From JAKLKS01 sp964370855 (GTDB lineage: Bacteria > Planctomycetota > JAJSAM01 > JAKLKS01), in NCBI GenBank assembly GCA_964370855.1, contig CAYJMF010000006.1:1-64000 (forward strand): a stretch of DNA of 64,000 nucleotides. The letters are read 5' to 3'. Each line of letters starts with the position of its first letter. Positions within the stretch are counted from its first letter, which is position 1. A program made the position numbers and the translations under genes. Of this stretch, positions 42,279 to 53,200 are shown piece by piece. The notes under the pieces were generated by a model. It did not search any database, had not been told where the DNA came from, and saw nothing but the letters and a program-made list of their open reading frames with translations.

Positions 42279-43838
42279 CTACTCCTCGAAACTCCCCTGC
42301 CTCACGACCACCGGGGTCACGGCCCCCGGGGTGATGCGGGCCTTCCGACTGCCTCCGCGCTTCGGCCGGCCGTCCTCGCCGCCGGCCTCCCACACCAACA
42401 CGTGGTACTCCCCGGCGGGAAGAGGGGGGGCCGACCACCCCGGAGTCGCCTGGTCCGGGGTGTCGGTCCACTCCCCGTTCCTGTTCTCGAAGCCGAACCT
42501 CACGCCGGTGTCCTTCCCGTCGATGTCGCGGATCCCGATGCTCTCCGGGACGAGCGGGGCGCCCCCGGCGTCCGTGAAGGAGACCATGGCCCGGCCGCCG
42601 TCCACGAAGGTGTGCCGGCACTCGGAGATCGCGTCCCGGACCACCTCGACCCGGAGAACTCCCGGCACGGCGAAGGTGTTCTTCCAGTCCTCCGCCGAGT
42701 CGTCCGACAGCGTCAGGGTCAGGGGGCCCTCGGGAAGAGCCCCCAGGTCCACGATCCCGTCGGGACCGACCTCGATCCGCTTCCTCCAGAGGCCGCCCAC
42801 GACCTCCCCCGACTCGTCCACGGCATGGACCTGGACCGCCGTGGGCCGTTTCCCCTCCCCGGCGGACAGCTCCACGCGAACCGACCCGAAGCCCGCGTGC
42901 CTCCGGAGCACCACCCGGCACTCCGCCCCGCCCGCCGCCTCCCCGGCCTCGACGACCCCCTTGCCGGGGTGGAACCCGCTGCGGGTGACGGTGAGGAAGA
43001 CGGTCGTCGCGGGCCGTACCACGAGGACGGCGATCCCGGCGGAGGAGGTGCTGTTGAAGAATCCCCCTCCCACCTCCCGGCCTCCCGACTCCATCCGGTA
43101 GTTCACCTTCGCTTCCACCACCGGGCGTCCCTCCTCGTCGACCACGGACACGGTGACCGCCGGGTCCTGGATCAGGAAGTCCAACTCCGTGTCGGAGATG
43201 CGCTGCTCCTCCACCCGGGCGAAGTTCCCGCAGGTGATCCGCTGCGGCAATCGCCGGGCGACCACGAGCGCGTACGCCCCCTTCTCGTCGGTGTGGACGG
43301 AGACCCCGCGGTTCCCGTCGGTCACGGTGATCCCCGGGACCCCATGGCCGCTCCGAAGCCGGGCCCGGCCCCGCACCACCAGGGCCTCCTGCAGGACGAT
43401 TCGGAGCTCACCGGCCCCCTCCCCGGGGCGGACACCTTCCTTCAGGTAGCCGTCCCGATGGACGGTCAGGAACTCGACCGCGCGGGCTCCGGGAATCTCG
43501 AAACGCCCCTCGGCATTCGTCAGGATCTCCGCGCCCTCGCCGGCCCGCACGGTGGCGCCATCGAGGGGGACGCCATCCGGCGTGACCACCTGCCCGCGGA
43601 GACCTGCGGGGGAGGGAGGGAGGGCGCGGTTCTCCTCGATGGCGGGCGGGGCTTCGGGAACCGGCGTGGCAGGGGGATCTTCCGGCGGCGAGCGCCCGGC
43701 GGCAGGTGAGGGCGGAACCGTCCCGGGTCCCCGAGGGGCTGGCTCCTGCGGGCGTTCGCGGAGGAGGAGGAAGCCGCACACCAGCAGGGTGGCCGCCAGG
43801 AGAGGAATCGCCGCTCGCTTCAGGTCTCCGTGCGCCAT
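42279..43838 (-). CDS. Membrane-anchored carboxypeptidase-regulatory-like repeat protein B
   Basis: 519 residues from ATG 43838 (MAHGDLKRAAIPLLAATLLVC); one N-terminal membrane helix, Pro-rich linker to ~75, then GLRGQVVTPDGVPLDGATVRA and GRFEIPGARAVEFLTV of a CarboxypepD_reg domain and several divergent sandwiches (TVSVVDEEGRPVVEAKVNYR; VRVELSAGEGKRPTAVQVHA). A TACCAT box 7 nt before the ATG suggests a leaderless message. Periplasmic or surface structural or binding role is inferred. Confidence 0.75.
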   Translation of the reverse strand: MAHGDLKRAAIPLLAATLLVCGFLLLRERPQEPAPRGPGTVPPSPAAGRSPPEDPPATPVPEAPPAIEENRALPPSPAGLRGQVVTPDGVPLDGATVRAGEGAEILTNAEGRFEIPGARAVEFLTVHRDGYLKEGVRPGEGAGELRIVLQEALVVRGRARLRSGHGVPGITVTDGNRGVSVHTDEKGAYALVVARRLPQRITCGNFARVEEQRISDTELDFLIQDPAVTVSVVDEEGRPVVEAKVNYRMESGGREVGGGFFNSTSSAGIAVLVVRPATTVFLTVTRSGFHPGKGVVEAGEAAGGAECRVVLRRHAGFGSVRVELSAGEGKRPTAVQVHAVDESGEVVGGLWRKRIEVGPDGIVDLGALPEGPLTLTLSDDSAEDWKNTFAVPGVLRVEVVRDAISECRHTFVDGGRAMVSFTDAGGAPLVPESIGIRDIDGKDTGVRFGFENRNGEWTDTPDQATPGWSAPPLPAGEYHVLVWEAGGEDGRPKRGGSRKARITPGAVTPVVVRQGSFEE

Positions 43839-43892
43839 GGTTGGGATGGTACTCGCCGGGCCAGGGATCGCCTCGCCGTCAACTCCCGCCCC

Positions 43893-46148
43893 TCACCGTG
43901 GCTCGGCCACCCACAGATCCGCGATCCGGCTCCGCACGAAGCGGCCCTCCGCAGCATCCCACAGCTCTTTCCCCCGGCGGTAGGCCGTCCGGTAAGGGGA
44001 CTGGAAGCAGCCGTCCTCGAGGCCGAAGAACGTCTCGATGATGTCCCCCCCGCCGCTGGTGACGATGCGGCAGCACTGGGATCGGAGTTCCTCCAGCCAG
44101 AACGGCATCGTGGCCGGCAGGTCGAACCCGAGCGTGCGCTCGAAGTTGTCGGCCTCGTTCATGATGCGGTAGCGGCCGTCGTGCATCGCGCCCTGGAACT
44201 CCGCGCGGGCCTCCGCGTCCCCCGCCACGGCGAGCTGGGCCGTCGCGTACCAGTAGTGGCCGAGGTCGCGGCGGACCCGGAGACGGTGGAGATACGCCAG
44301 CACCCGCGGATCGCGGACCAGCCCCACGTCCTCGTGGGGCTCGTCCGGGCGGGCCGCCAGGATCGCCGCGAGCCCGTCGAGAGGGCGGCCGGCGAGCACG
44401 GCTTCGCAGGCGGCGGTGGGTACGGGCTCGCCACCGTAGCCCCCGAAGGCGATCGCGGCCGTCTCCTCCAGTCCGTGGAAGACGGCGAGCGCCCCCACCG
44501 CCGCCTCGTCCTCGGTACTCAGGTCGCCTTCCTCGACCGCAGCCCGCACCCGTTCCTCGAGCCACCTCCCCGCCGCGGGGTCGCCGGAGCGCGCGAGGGG
44601 GAGGAAGGACTCCCACCCGATGTCCTCCCCCCCGGCGACGAGGGCGGCGCTCGCCTCCCGGTCCCCCATGCGGACGAGCCATGCGGAGGCCATCCAGGCG
44701 TCCTCCCCCCCGGCCCGCCGGATGCGGCGGAGGGCGTCGGCGAACTCGAGGGGAGCCGCCGTCTCCAGGAAGGCGCCGACGATCTCCATGTCCAGGTCCG
44801 GCCCCTCCCCCTCGGCGAGGAGCCCGCCCGGCCGCAGGCGGAGGGCCGCCTCCTTCCCGAGGGAACGGGTCCGGCAGCCGGGGACCACGACCCCGATGCA
44901 GGCGAGGCGCAGCGCCGGGATCCGGGCCTCCATGGCCATGCGCTCGAACCCGTCGAAGGAGGTGCGCCGCCACGCGAACCCCAGGGGCTCGAGGTACGCG
45001 CCGGGGAGGGCGAAGCCGGCGAGGTCATCGAGCATCCGGTACGCGGCGTCATCGTCCCGCCCGAGCACCGTCTCCTCGACGAGCCGACGGGCGCGCCGCG
45101 GGTCCACCTCCATGAGCAGGGCCAGGGCGAACTCCTCCCCCGCGCGGGCGTCGGCGACGAGCCGCTCCCGCATCTCCAGGTCGCCCCGGCGCGCGAGCGC
45201 CCACACGGCGAGAACCTCCCCGTCCTCCGCCCGGCGCCGCAGGAAGGCCTCCGTCTCCGGATCGGAGAGCCTGCCGAGGAGCACGTAGGCGGCCCCCGCG
45301 AGGGTCGTCCACTGGGCGTCGCCGTGGTCCGCCATCTCGATGAGCAGTCCGGCATCCCGAGGCCCCGGTTCGCACTCCCAGAGCCAGCGCAGGTCCCAGG
45401 ACCATGCGTCCCCCGCGGGATCGCCGGCCGGGTGTTCCAGGAACCAGAGGCGCAGTCCCGCCGTCAGAGCAGGAGGAAGCCCCTTGCCGTCCGAGGGGGG
45501 CAGGTCGGTCGTGGAGACGCCATTGGCGGCGAGGAAGGCGGCCTCCACCTCCTCGCGGAAGTCGTCGTTCCACCGTCCGAGGAGTCCCAGATCGGCGAGG
45601 GCCGTGGCGGCGACGGCCGGATCCGGGTGCTTCGCCAGTTTGATGTAGAGGGGGATGTGCTCCGCCCGGGCGATGCGGTGCATGGTGGCGATGGCGTAGA
45701 CGGGGTCCTCCGCCCACGGGAGCGGCGGCAGGGCGCGGAGGAAGCGGGAATGCTCGACGCTCCCGATGTAGGAGCGGAACTCCTCGAAATCCGCCGCGTC
45801 CCCGGGCCGCAGGACCCCGTCCACGAGGAGGTCCACGCACCGCGCGCACTCCCAGCGATCAATCCGCTGCCAATCGAGGAGGGCCGCGCAGGCGCGGGCC
45901 GCGGCGGCGTCCCGGAGGCGAAGCCCGGCGCGGAGGATGCCGAGCCTCTCCTGCGAAGGCAGCATCTCCATCCCCACGAGGGCCGCCGTCCTGCGGGCGG
46001 GATTCCCGAGGAGGGTCGCGGCTTCGATCTGCTCCGCCGTCGGGTCGAAACCGCCGCGATCCTCGAGGAGGAGTTCCTCCTGCGCGACGGCAAGGCAGGC
46101 CGCGAACAGGATCGTCGCCAGCGCGGATGCCAGGGCGGGTGTCCTCAT
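43893..46148 (-). CDS. Exported HEAT/ARM-like repeat protein
   Basis: 751 residues from ATG 46148 (MRTPALASALATILFAACLA, signal peptide to AQEE). Mostly alpha-helical pairs resembling HEAT repeats: PARRTAALVGMEMLPSQERL, DPAVAATALADLGLLGRWND, EVLAVWALARRGDLEMRERL, AWMASAWLVRMGDREASAAL. Less regular than the proteins at 3330 and 5265 and not a close paralog. Ends with a Cys pair (SQCCRIVTSGG). Divergent from the gene at 46221 with only 72 bp between. Confidence 0.6.
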   Translation of the reverse strand: MRTPALASALATILFAACLAVAQEELLLEDRGGFDPTAEQIEAATLLGNPARRTAALVGMEMLPSQERLGILRAGLRLRDAAAARACAALLDWQRIDRWECARCVDLLVDGVLRPGDAADFEEFRSYIGSVEHSRFLRALPPLPWAEDPVYAIATMHRIARAEHIPLYIKLAKHPDPAVAATALADLGLLGRWNDDFREEVEAAFLAANGVSTTDLPPSDGKGLPPALTAGLRLWFLEHPAGDPAGDAWSWDLRWLWECEPGPRDAGLLIEMADHGDAQWTTLAGAAYVLLGRLSDPETEAFLRRRAEDGEVLAVWALARRGDLEMRERLVADARAGEEFALALLMEVDPRRARRLVEETVLGRDDDAAYRMLDDLAGFALPGAYLEPLGFAWRRTSFDGFERMAMEARIPALRLACIGVVVPGCRTRSLGKEAALRLRPGGLLAEGEGPDLDMEIVGAFLETAAPLEFADALRRIRRAGGEDAWMASAWLVRMGDREASAALVAGGEDIGWESFLPLARSGDPAAGRWLEERVRAAVEEGDLSTEDEAAVGALAVFHGLEETAAIAFGGYGGEPVPTAACEAVLAGRPLDGLAAILAARPDEPHEDVGLVRDPRVLAYLHRLRVRRDLGHYWYATAQLAVAGDAEARAEFQGAMHDGRYRIMNEADNFERTLGFDLPATMPFWLEELRSQCCRIVTSGGGDIIETFFGLEDGCFQSPYRTAYRRGKELWDAAEGRFVRSRIADLWVAEPR

Positions 46149-46220
46149 GGAGGACTCCAAGGGTACTGGCGTCCGCGCCTCCGCTGCGTAGGATCCACCG
46201 GAGACGGAGGGAGGGGATCG

Positions 46221-49200
46221 ATGAAGCACGGTCGACGGATCCTGGCGCTGGCGGGGGCGGCGGCGATGGCGGTCCTCGGGTGGGCGGTGTGGCGGGGGCT
46301 CCTCGACGACTCGCGCGCGCCGACGCCCGGCGCGCCGCCTCCGTCACAGGCACCGGTGGCGGCGGCGCCGGAGGGTCTCCCGTCCCCCGCTCCCCCTCCC
46401 GTTTCCGCCGCCGGCGACGGCGCCCTCCTCGGCCGCCTCGTCCGCGGCCATCCCCCCCGCGCGATCCCGGGCGAGGTCGCCGTCGAGCGGCCCGGCGCTC
46501 CCCCCGTCGTCCTCCCCGTCGCCGCCGATGGCGTCTTCCGCGTCGACGGCCTCCCCCGCCGCACCCCGCTCCTCCTCGTCGCCCGCTCCCCGGGCCTCCC
46601 CGCGGCCCGGTTCGCGTCGCTGCGCGTTCCGGACGCGGGTGCCCTCGACCTCGGCGACCTCCCCCTCGGCCCGGCGGAGGCCGTCACCATCCGCGTGCGC
46701 GACGATCGCGACGATCCCTGCCCGTCGGCGACGGTGACCCTGCACCGCGTCGTGGAGGATCGGGGTCTCCTCCCCGACACCTGGGGCTGGCGGGCCGCCG
46801 CCTTCTCCGCGCCGCCGCCGGCGGAGCCGGAGTTCCGCGGGGCGCCGGACGCGAAGGGAGCCCTCGCCTTCCCCGCCGTCCCTCCGGGGGAGTGGCTCGT
46901 CCTCGCCGCCGCCCCCGGGTTCACGACTGCGCGGGAGCGGATCCTCGTCGCCGAGGGGTACCGGAGGGAGCCGGTGGACCTCCGCATGCGGCGGGGACTC
47001 GTCCTCGAGGGGAGGGTTCTCCAGGCCGACGGCACCCCGGCGGCGGGGATCCGGGTGCGCGGGTGCACGACGGACTGGGGAGAGGAGGCGAGGAGGACCA
47101 CCACCGCCGTGGACGCCGTCAGCGGCGGGAACGGGGAGTTCCGCCTCGAGGGGGTCCCCCGCTACGGCCTCCAGATGCGGGCCGAGACCTCCCCCGGCGC
47201 ATGGTGCGCCCTCGGCACCGTGATCCTCCCCGTGACGGGCCCCGTGGAACTGCGCCTCCCTCCCCGGACCGCCCTCGAGGGCCGGGTCCTCGACGGCGCC
47301 ACGGGGGAGCCGCTCCCCGGTGCGAGGGTCGTGGCGTCCCGGGAGGAGTACGACGACCCCCCCTCCCGGGATTCCTTCGAGACGACGGCCCTCGCCGACG
47401 CCGCCGGCGCCTTCCGCCTCGAGGGGGTGCCGGCGCGCGGCACCTTCCTGCTCAGGGTCTCCCGGGAGGGGTTCCTCACCCGGAGCGCGATGGTCTCGGA
47501 GGGGGCCTGGCGCTCCCGCCCGGCGCGGGAGGTCCGGCTCGCCCGCGGGTCGGTCCTCCGGGGGAGGATCTCCCGCCGGGACGGCTCCCCCGTCGCCGGC
47601 GCCCTCGTCTGGGCCTGCCCGGTCCGGGAGAGGGGCGGCCCCTGGCGCGACCAGGTCATGGGCGAGGAATCCCGCCGCGTCCGATCCGGCCCCGACGGCG
47701 GCTACCGGCTGGGGGGAATCCCCCCCGGCACCACGCTTCTCGTCGCCGTCGCCGACGGCCTCCTGCTGCCCGACCTCCCCCACCACGCCACCTGGGGCTA
47801 CCGCGCCGGCCCCTTCCCCGACGGCCTCCTGTTCCCGGTCCCCGATTCCGGCGAGGCGGTCCGGGACCTCCTCCTCGTGGAGGGAGCCCGGCTCCGCGGG
47901 ACCGTCGTGGACGGGGCCGGCGCTCCCCTCGCCGGCCTCCGGGTCCGCGCGGGCTCCCGGCCGCGCCTCGACGAGCACCGGGACCAGGCCGATGTCCCCG
48001 ACGGGGAGGGACGGTCCGGCCCCACCGGGGCGGACGGCTCCTTCCTCGTCGAGGGGCTCCTCCCGGGGACGGACCGCTTCGTACACGCCTCCGGGCCGGG
48101 GCACCTGGAGGGGTGGTCCCGCTCCCTGGACATCGGCGAGCGGGAGACGCTGTCCGATCTCCGCATCATTGTGCGGGACGACACCGGGAGCGTCGCGGGG
48201 ACCGTCCGCCGCGAGGACGGGACGCCGGCCGCGGGCGCGCGGGTGGGCCTGGCGCAGTACGGGGACTGGTTCGCCCCGGGCATGGAGAGCGGGGCCGCCT
48301 GGGTCGCCGACGGGTCGGGGTCCTTCCGAGCGGAGGGGGTCCGGCCCGGCGAGTACAACGTCTACGCATGGGCGGAGGGCTCCTCCGGGATCTTCGGTCC
48401 CCGGGTGACCGTCGCCGCGGGAGAGGTCGTGGACGGGATCGACCTCGTGCTCCCCCGGGGCCAGGCCATCGCGGGGCGGGTCCTCGACGGGGAGGGGAAG
48501 CCCGTGCCCGCGGCCTCCGTCTGCGTCGAGGAAGTGTCGGAGGACGAGGAGGAAGGCCAGGACGGCCCCCCGAAGCAGTACCGCTCCTACAGCCAGTTCG
48601 GAGGGGACGGCCCCCCCATCCCCGTCACCTACCGCGCCACTGCGACGGCGGACGCCGAGGGCCGGTTCCGGCAGGACGACCTGGTCCCCCGGGAGTACTG
48701 GGTCTCCGCGGGGGCTCCCGGCCACACGGAGGCGTGGACCCGGGTCGGGCCCGGGGACGCGGATGTGGTGCTGCACTTGTGCAGCACCCTCGCCATCGCC
48801 GGCAGGCTCCTCGACGCGGAGACCGGCGCCCCAGTCGCGGGGGTCCCCGTCGAGGTCGAGGCGGAGGAGGTCACCTACAACTCCGCGGAGGTGGACTGCC
48901 CGGACAGCGGGGCCGACGGGTCCTTCCTCGCCACCGACGTCCCCCCCGGTTCCTACCGGGTCCGCTTCGCGGCCCACTGGAACCGGCCGGAACTGGAGTA
49001 CATGGAGACGGAGGTCGCCGCCGTGGCCGCCGGGACGAAGGACCTCGTGGTCCGGCTTCCCCGCGGGCTCACGCTGGCAGGGCGGGTGGTGGACCGGGAG
49101 GGGAGCCCCGTGGCCGACCTCTCCCTCCTCCTCCACGGGGAGGGGGAGAGCGACCGGGAGCGGTTCGGCGGGAAGGCCTCCACGGTGACGGGCCGGGAAG

Positions 49201-50219
49201 GGGAGTTCCGCTTCGGCGGCCTCACCCCCGGGCGCCACATGATCCTGGTCGGCACCGAGGCGGGCTCCTTCGCCGACGCGCCGGGGAACCGGTTCGTGAT
49301 CGGGACCATCGTCGGCGACCTCGAGCCGGGGACCGGGGAGGTCCTCCTCCGGGTGGAGCGGGGGCTGCCCATCCGCGGCCGGGTCCTCGAGCCGTCGGGC
49401 CGGGCCGCCCTCCCCTCCCCGAGCGGCGGCAACGGGCGGGTGGTGGTGGCGCCCTCCGGGGAGGAGCCGCGTTCCGGCATCGACCCGGTCTTCTTCGCCG
49501 ATTCCGACGGCGCCGTCTTCGAGACCGCGGCCCTCCCCCTCGGCCGGACCTTCGACCTCAAGGCCAGCGGCTTCGCCGATTCCCTGGGGGGAGTGCTCCG
49601 GGGAGTGGCGCCGGGGGCGACGGTGGAGATCCGCCTCGAGGCCGGGCTGGTGCTGTCCGGGCGGGTCGTGGACGAGGCCGGGGCGCCCGTCGGCGAGGGG
49701 GTCCGCGTCGAGGTCCGGTGGGACGGCGAGGGGGATGAGCCGGACTTCGGGGACCTCCACTACCTGCGGACGCGGGCCGACGGCAGCTTCCGCGCGACGG
49801 GACTCGCGGAGGGGGAGTTCCGGATCGAGGCCGGCGGGGACGGCTCCGACTTCCTGCCCGCGACCACGAAGGGGACCTTCCCCGCCGGGGCGACGGACGT
49901 GGTCGTCACGCTCCGGCGCGGGGTGTCGATCGGCGGGAAGCTCCTCGACGCCCGGGGGAAGCCGGTCCGGTACCCGCGGATCCGGACGAAGGGCGGGAGC
50001 GACGACGCCGACGGCGGGGAGGACGGGACCTTCCTCCTCCGCGGGCTTGAGCCCGGCCCGCACCGTCTCGTGTGGAATGCGGACGGCTGGGGGCCGGACG
50101 TGGACCTCGGCATGCACGAGGCGCCCTCCTCGGGCCTGATCCTGACCCTGCCCGCGAACCCTCCGCCGGCGCGGGAGGAGGAGGAGGAGGAGGAGGAGGG
50201 CGAGGAAGAGGAGAAGTAG
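46221..50219 (+). CDS. Very large carboxypeptidase-regulatory-like repeat protein C
   Basis: 1332 residues from ATG 46221 (MKHGRRILALAGAAAMAVLG), with GGAGGGAGGGG upstream. N-terminal membrane helix or signal, Pro-rich linker (~33-65), then about a dozen transthyretin-like sandwiches, each opening with a G-R-V-x-D motif: LEGRVLQADGTPAAGIRVRG, LEGRVLDGATGEPLPGARVV, LRGTVVDGAGAPLAGLRVRA, IAGRVLDGEGKPVPAASVCV, LSGRVVDEAGAPVGEGVRVE. The C-terminus is a run of Glu encoded by GAG repeats (50177-50216). Likely an extended surface or periplasmic fibre. It converges on the gene at 50234 with 14 bp between. Confidence 0.8.
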   Translation: MKHGRRILALAGAAAMAVLGWAVWRGLLDDSRAPTPGAPPPSQAPVAAAPEGLPSPAPPPVSAAGDGALLGRLVRGHPPRAIPGEVAVERPGAPPVVLPVAADGVFRVDGLPRRTPLLLVARSPGLPAARFASLRVPDAGALDLGDLPLGPAEAVTIRVRDDRDDPCPSATVTLHRVVEDRGLLPDTWGWRAAAFSAPPPAEPEFRGAPDAKGALAFPAVPPGEWLVLAAAPGFTTARERILVAEGYRREPVDLRMRRGLVLEGRVLQADGTPAAGIRVRGCTTDWGEEARRTTTAVDAVSGGNGEFRLEGVPRYGLQMRAETSPGAWCALGTVILPVTGPVELRLPPRTALEGRVLDGATGEPLPGARVVASREEYDDPPSRDSFETTALADAAGAFRLEGVPARGTFLLRVSREGFLTRSAMVSEGAWRSRPAREVRLARGSVLRGRISRRDGSPVAGALVWACPVRERGGPWRDQVMGEESRRVRSGPDGGYRLGGIPPGTTLLVAVADGLLLPDLPHHATWGYRAGPFPDGLLFPVPDSGEAVRDLLLVEGARLRGTVVDGAGAPLAGLRVRAGSRPRLDEHRDQADVPDGEGRSGPTGADGSFLVEGLLPGTDRFVHASGPGHLEGWSRSLDIGERETLSDLRIIVRDDTGSVAGTVRREDGTPAAGARVGLAQYGDWFAPGMESGAAWVADGSGSFRAEGVRPGEYNVYAWAEGSSGIFGPRVTVAAGEVVDGIDLVLPRGQAIAGRVLDGEGKPVPAASVCVEEVSEDEEEGQDGPPKQYRSYSQFGGDGPPIPVTYRATATADAEGRFRQDDLVPREYWVSAGAPGHTEAWTRVGPGDADVVLHLCSTLAIAGRLLDAETGAPVAGVPVEVEAEEVTYNSAEVDCPDSGADGSFLATDVPPGSYRVRFAAHWNRPELEYMETEVAAVAAGTKDLVVRLPRGLTLAGRVVDREGSPVADLSLLLHGEGESDRERFGGKASTVTGREGEFRFGGLTPGRHMILVGTEAGSFADAPGNRFVIGTIVGDLEPGTGEVLLRVERGLPIRGRVLEPSGRAALPSPSGGNGRVVVAPSGEEPRSGIDPVFFADSDGAVFETAALPLGRTFDLKASGFADSLGGVLRGVAPGATVEIRLEAGLVLSGRVVDEAGAPVGEGVRVEVRWDGEGDEPDFGDLHYLRTRADGSFRATGLAEGEFRIEAGGDGSDFLPATTKGTFPAGATDVVVTLRRGVSIGGKLLDARGKPVRYPRIRTKGGSDDADGGEDGTFLLRGLEPGPHRLVWNADGWGPDVDLGMHEAPSSGLILTLPANPPPAREEEEEEEEGEEEEK
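50177..50216 (+). repeat. GAG triplet repeat encoding poly-Glu tail
   Basis: A run of GAG/GAA codons gives eight Glu, Gly, then four Glu before the final Lys. Triplet slippage would change tail length without shifting the frame. Confidence 0.8.
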
Positions 50220-50233
50220 CGACTCCCGGCCCC

Positions 50234-53200
50234 CTACTTCAGGCGCAGCGTCGTGTCCGCCGGCATCCACTCCTTCACCTGGGTCTCGCTCCTCCGGCCT
50301 TCGCCGTCCGGGCGGAGGACGAGGGAGGCCGGAACCCGCGGGTCGAGCCCCTCGAGGCGGACCATCCCCGCGGCGTTCGTCCGCCGGGACTGGCGGTAGG
50401 ACCCGAAGGCCCGCTCCTGCTTCACTACCACGTGGGCCTCACGGACGGGGGCCCCCCCGGCGTCGAGAACCGTGACGAGGACCGACACCGCCGACCGCAT
50501 CGGCACGACGAGATCTTTCGCGCCGCCGCGGACCGGGATCCGTTCCGACCCGCAGTGCCCGGGCTCGCTCTTCGCGACGAGGAAGTAGTCCCCTTCCCCC
50601 GCCCCCTCGAGGACGAAGCGCCCCTCGTCGTCGGCGAAAGCGTCGGCGATGCGGCAGGAGAGGTCGATCTCCCCTGCCGGCCCCGTGCTTCCCTCGAAGA
50701 GGAGGCTCACGTGGGACCGCGGGATCCCTCTCCCATCGAGGTCGGTCACCCGCCCCTCCACCGTGAGGCCGGCGGGGAGTTCCACCTCGATCGTCCCATG
50801 CGCGGCGGGGAAGGGCCCGAAGACCGCGTGGGACGGGGCGGGCGAAGATCCGTTTGCGGACTCCGCGTGGGTGACGTGGAGCCAGAATCGCTCCTCCTCG
50901 CTCCCATCGGGAGGATCGATGGAGCAGAGGCCGTCGATCAGTGTGCGACCGGTGCTGCTCCAGCCTTCGCCATCCTTGCGAAGGAAGTAGGCATCGACGT
51001 CCCCGGCACGCAGGGGTGCTCGCCCCGGACCGAAGGCCCGCAGGAGGATTCGCTGAGTCTCATCGCCATCGAGCCCGGCGTCCGTCCGGTCGAGATCCAC
51101 GAGAGTGATCACCACGCCCCGGTCCCCGCCCCGGGCCCGCGCCCGCGCCTGTCCCTCGAAATCAAGATTCGGGCGGGAGAGTTCGGCGACCACGTCGTAC
51201 TCCTGCGGATGCAGGCGGCGGATCCGGAATCTCCCCTCCGCATCGGTCACCGTCTCCTCCCCCGTGAAGCCCACCCACCCGGCGGCGCACTCGCACTCCA
51301 CCGTCGCCCCCGCCGCCGGTGTGCCGTCGGGGAGGAGGACCGTCCCATCGAGGAACTCGGTCCCGGGCATATGGAGGGGATCCACCTCGAGGACGACGGG
51401 GCCCGTGGAGGATTCCGGCACATCGATGGTGCTTCCCATCCACCATGGGTCCCACCCCCCGGCGTGGATCCGGAGGGTCCCCCTCGGGACCGGGCCCACG
51501 AGGACCCGCCCCCCGGCATCCGTCGTCCACTCGTCCCCGGCATCCGCCCACCACCCGGAGGCGATTTCCGCTTCCACGTCCACCTCGATCCCCGCCAGCG
51601 GCCTCCCCGCATCCCCCGACCGAACCAGGATCTCGATAGTCCTCGTCGGCGGCGCCTGGATCAGGACGACTCCCTCCTGCCCCGAGGCCAGGGGGGGGAT
51701 CCGTGCAGGAGGAAGGTCCCCCTGCTCCCCCTCGGTGGTGACCACGGCCTCGAAGCCGGGGAAGAGAAAGGGAATCGCAAAGAACCCTTCCGCCGAGGTG
51801 GTGGTCTCCGAACCGTAGCCTGCCCCCACGGGGATGCCCTCCTTCATCAACTCCTGTCCCTGGTTGACAGAGATTCGCACTCCCGCCTTCCCCCGCCCCT
51901 CCGCGTCCACCACGCTCCCCCTCGCCCGGGCCGAGGGCACGGCGGCGAGGTCCCGCCGCAGGTCCGCCCCCTCCTGGAGGAAGATCACATCGGCGTTCCG
52001 GTCCCAGGGGGCGGGACCGCCGAGATTCCGCGAGACGAAGCCCCCCCCCGCGACGAGGAGGAGGGCGGGGCCAGGAGGGAGATCCGCGAGCGCGTACCCC
52101 CCCTCACCGTCGGCGACGGTGCGCCATGCGGGGGATTCGGACCAGCGGACCTCCTTCTCCATGACCAGGGCGACTTCCGCTCCCGCGGCGGGGGCGCCGT
52201 CGGTGGTGGTCACCCTCCCCGAGATCCGCGCCGGGCGGCGGAGGCGGAACTCGAGGGGGCCCTCGGGGGGAGGCCCCGACCAGAACCACTCCTCGTCGAG
52301 GGAAGCGAACCCCGCGGCATCGACGAGGACGCGGGTGGTCTCGGTCGAGTGGAACCGGATAGGGAACCTGCCGCGGTCATCGGTGCCGAGGATCTCCCCG
52401 CCATCCTCCTCCGTCCCCAGGTAGACGAGGCGCACCCGGGCCCCGGGGATCGGCTCCCCCGTGGCGTGGGCGAGGACGACGGCGTCGAGTTCCCGGATCT
52501 CCGCACCCACCGTGAACTCCACGGGGCCCGAAGGGAGGATCACCAGGGGGCCGGGTATCTCGCGCCGGCCCGGCTCGAGGGCGGAGATCCGGACGGTCTC
52601 CTCGGGGAGCGCCGTGATCACGAACCTCCCCCCGGCGTCGGTGCGCACGGGGAGGAAGGTCTCGTACCCGTGCCGTGCGAGGACGAACCCGTCGAAGGGG
52701 GACCCGTCGGGGTTGAGGGCCCGGCCGCGGAGTTCGCAGGGGCCGGGGGCGAGGTCGATCTCCAGGGGCTCCGGGACCTCCCCGGGCTTGATCACCGGCT
52801 GTCCCTCGCTCCCGAGGTTGGCGCCGTTGCTGCCCCGCCACCCGTCGGCGGTCCGCGCCTCGAAGTGGAACTCCCCGGAGCCGAGGCCGCGGAAGGACCA
52901 CACGCCGTCGGGCCCCGCCTCGACGGCGGCGCGGGGAGTGGTTTCCAGCCCGGGGCGGAGGTCGAGGATGCGCGCGTTGTCGATCCAGTCACGCTCCCAC
53001 GCCTCGAAGGAGTCGGGTTCGTCGGGGGCCTCCCGCACCCGCGTCGCCGTCACCGTCGCGGTGCAGGGCCGTCCGCGCCGTGTCACGGTTCCCGCCACGA
53101 CGCCGGTGCGGAGTGTCTCGGGGGCGGCGGCGTCGGGAGCGTGCCGCGGGGACGGGACGTTCGCGAGGGGCGCGGCCTCTCTCCGGACCGGCGCCGGGTC

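Noticed and set aside
46344..50270. 1308-codon minus-strand frame opposite protein C
   Set aside because: Antisense of a repeat protein with signal peptide and strong ribosome site; no independent evidence.
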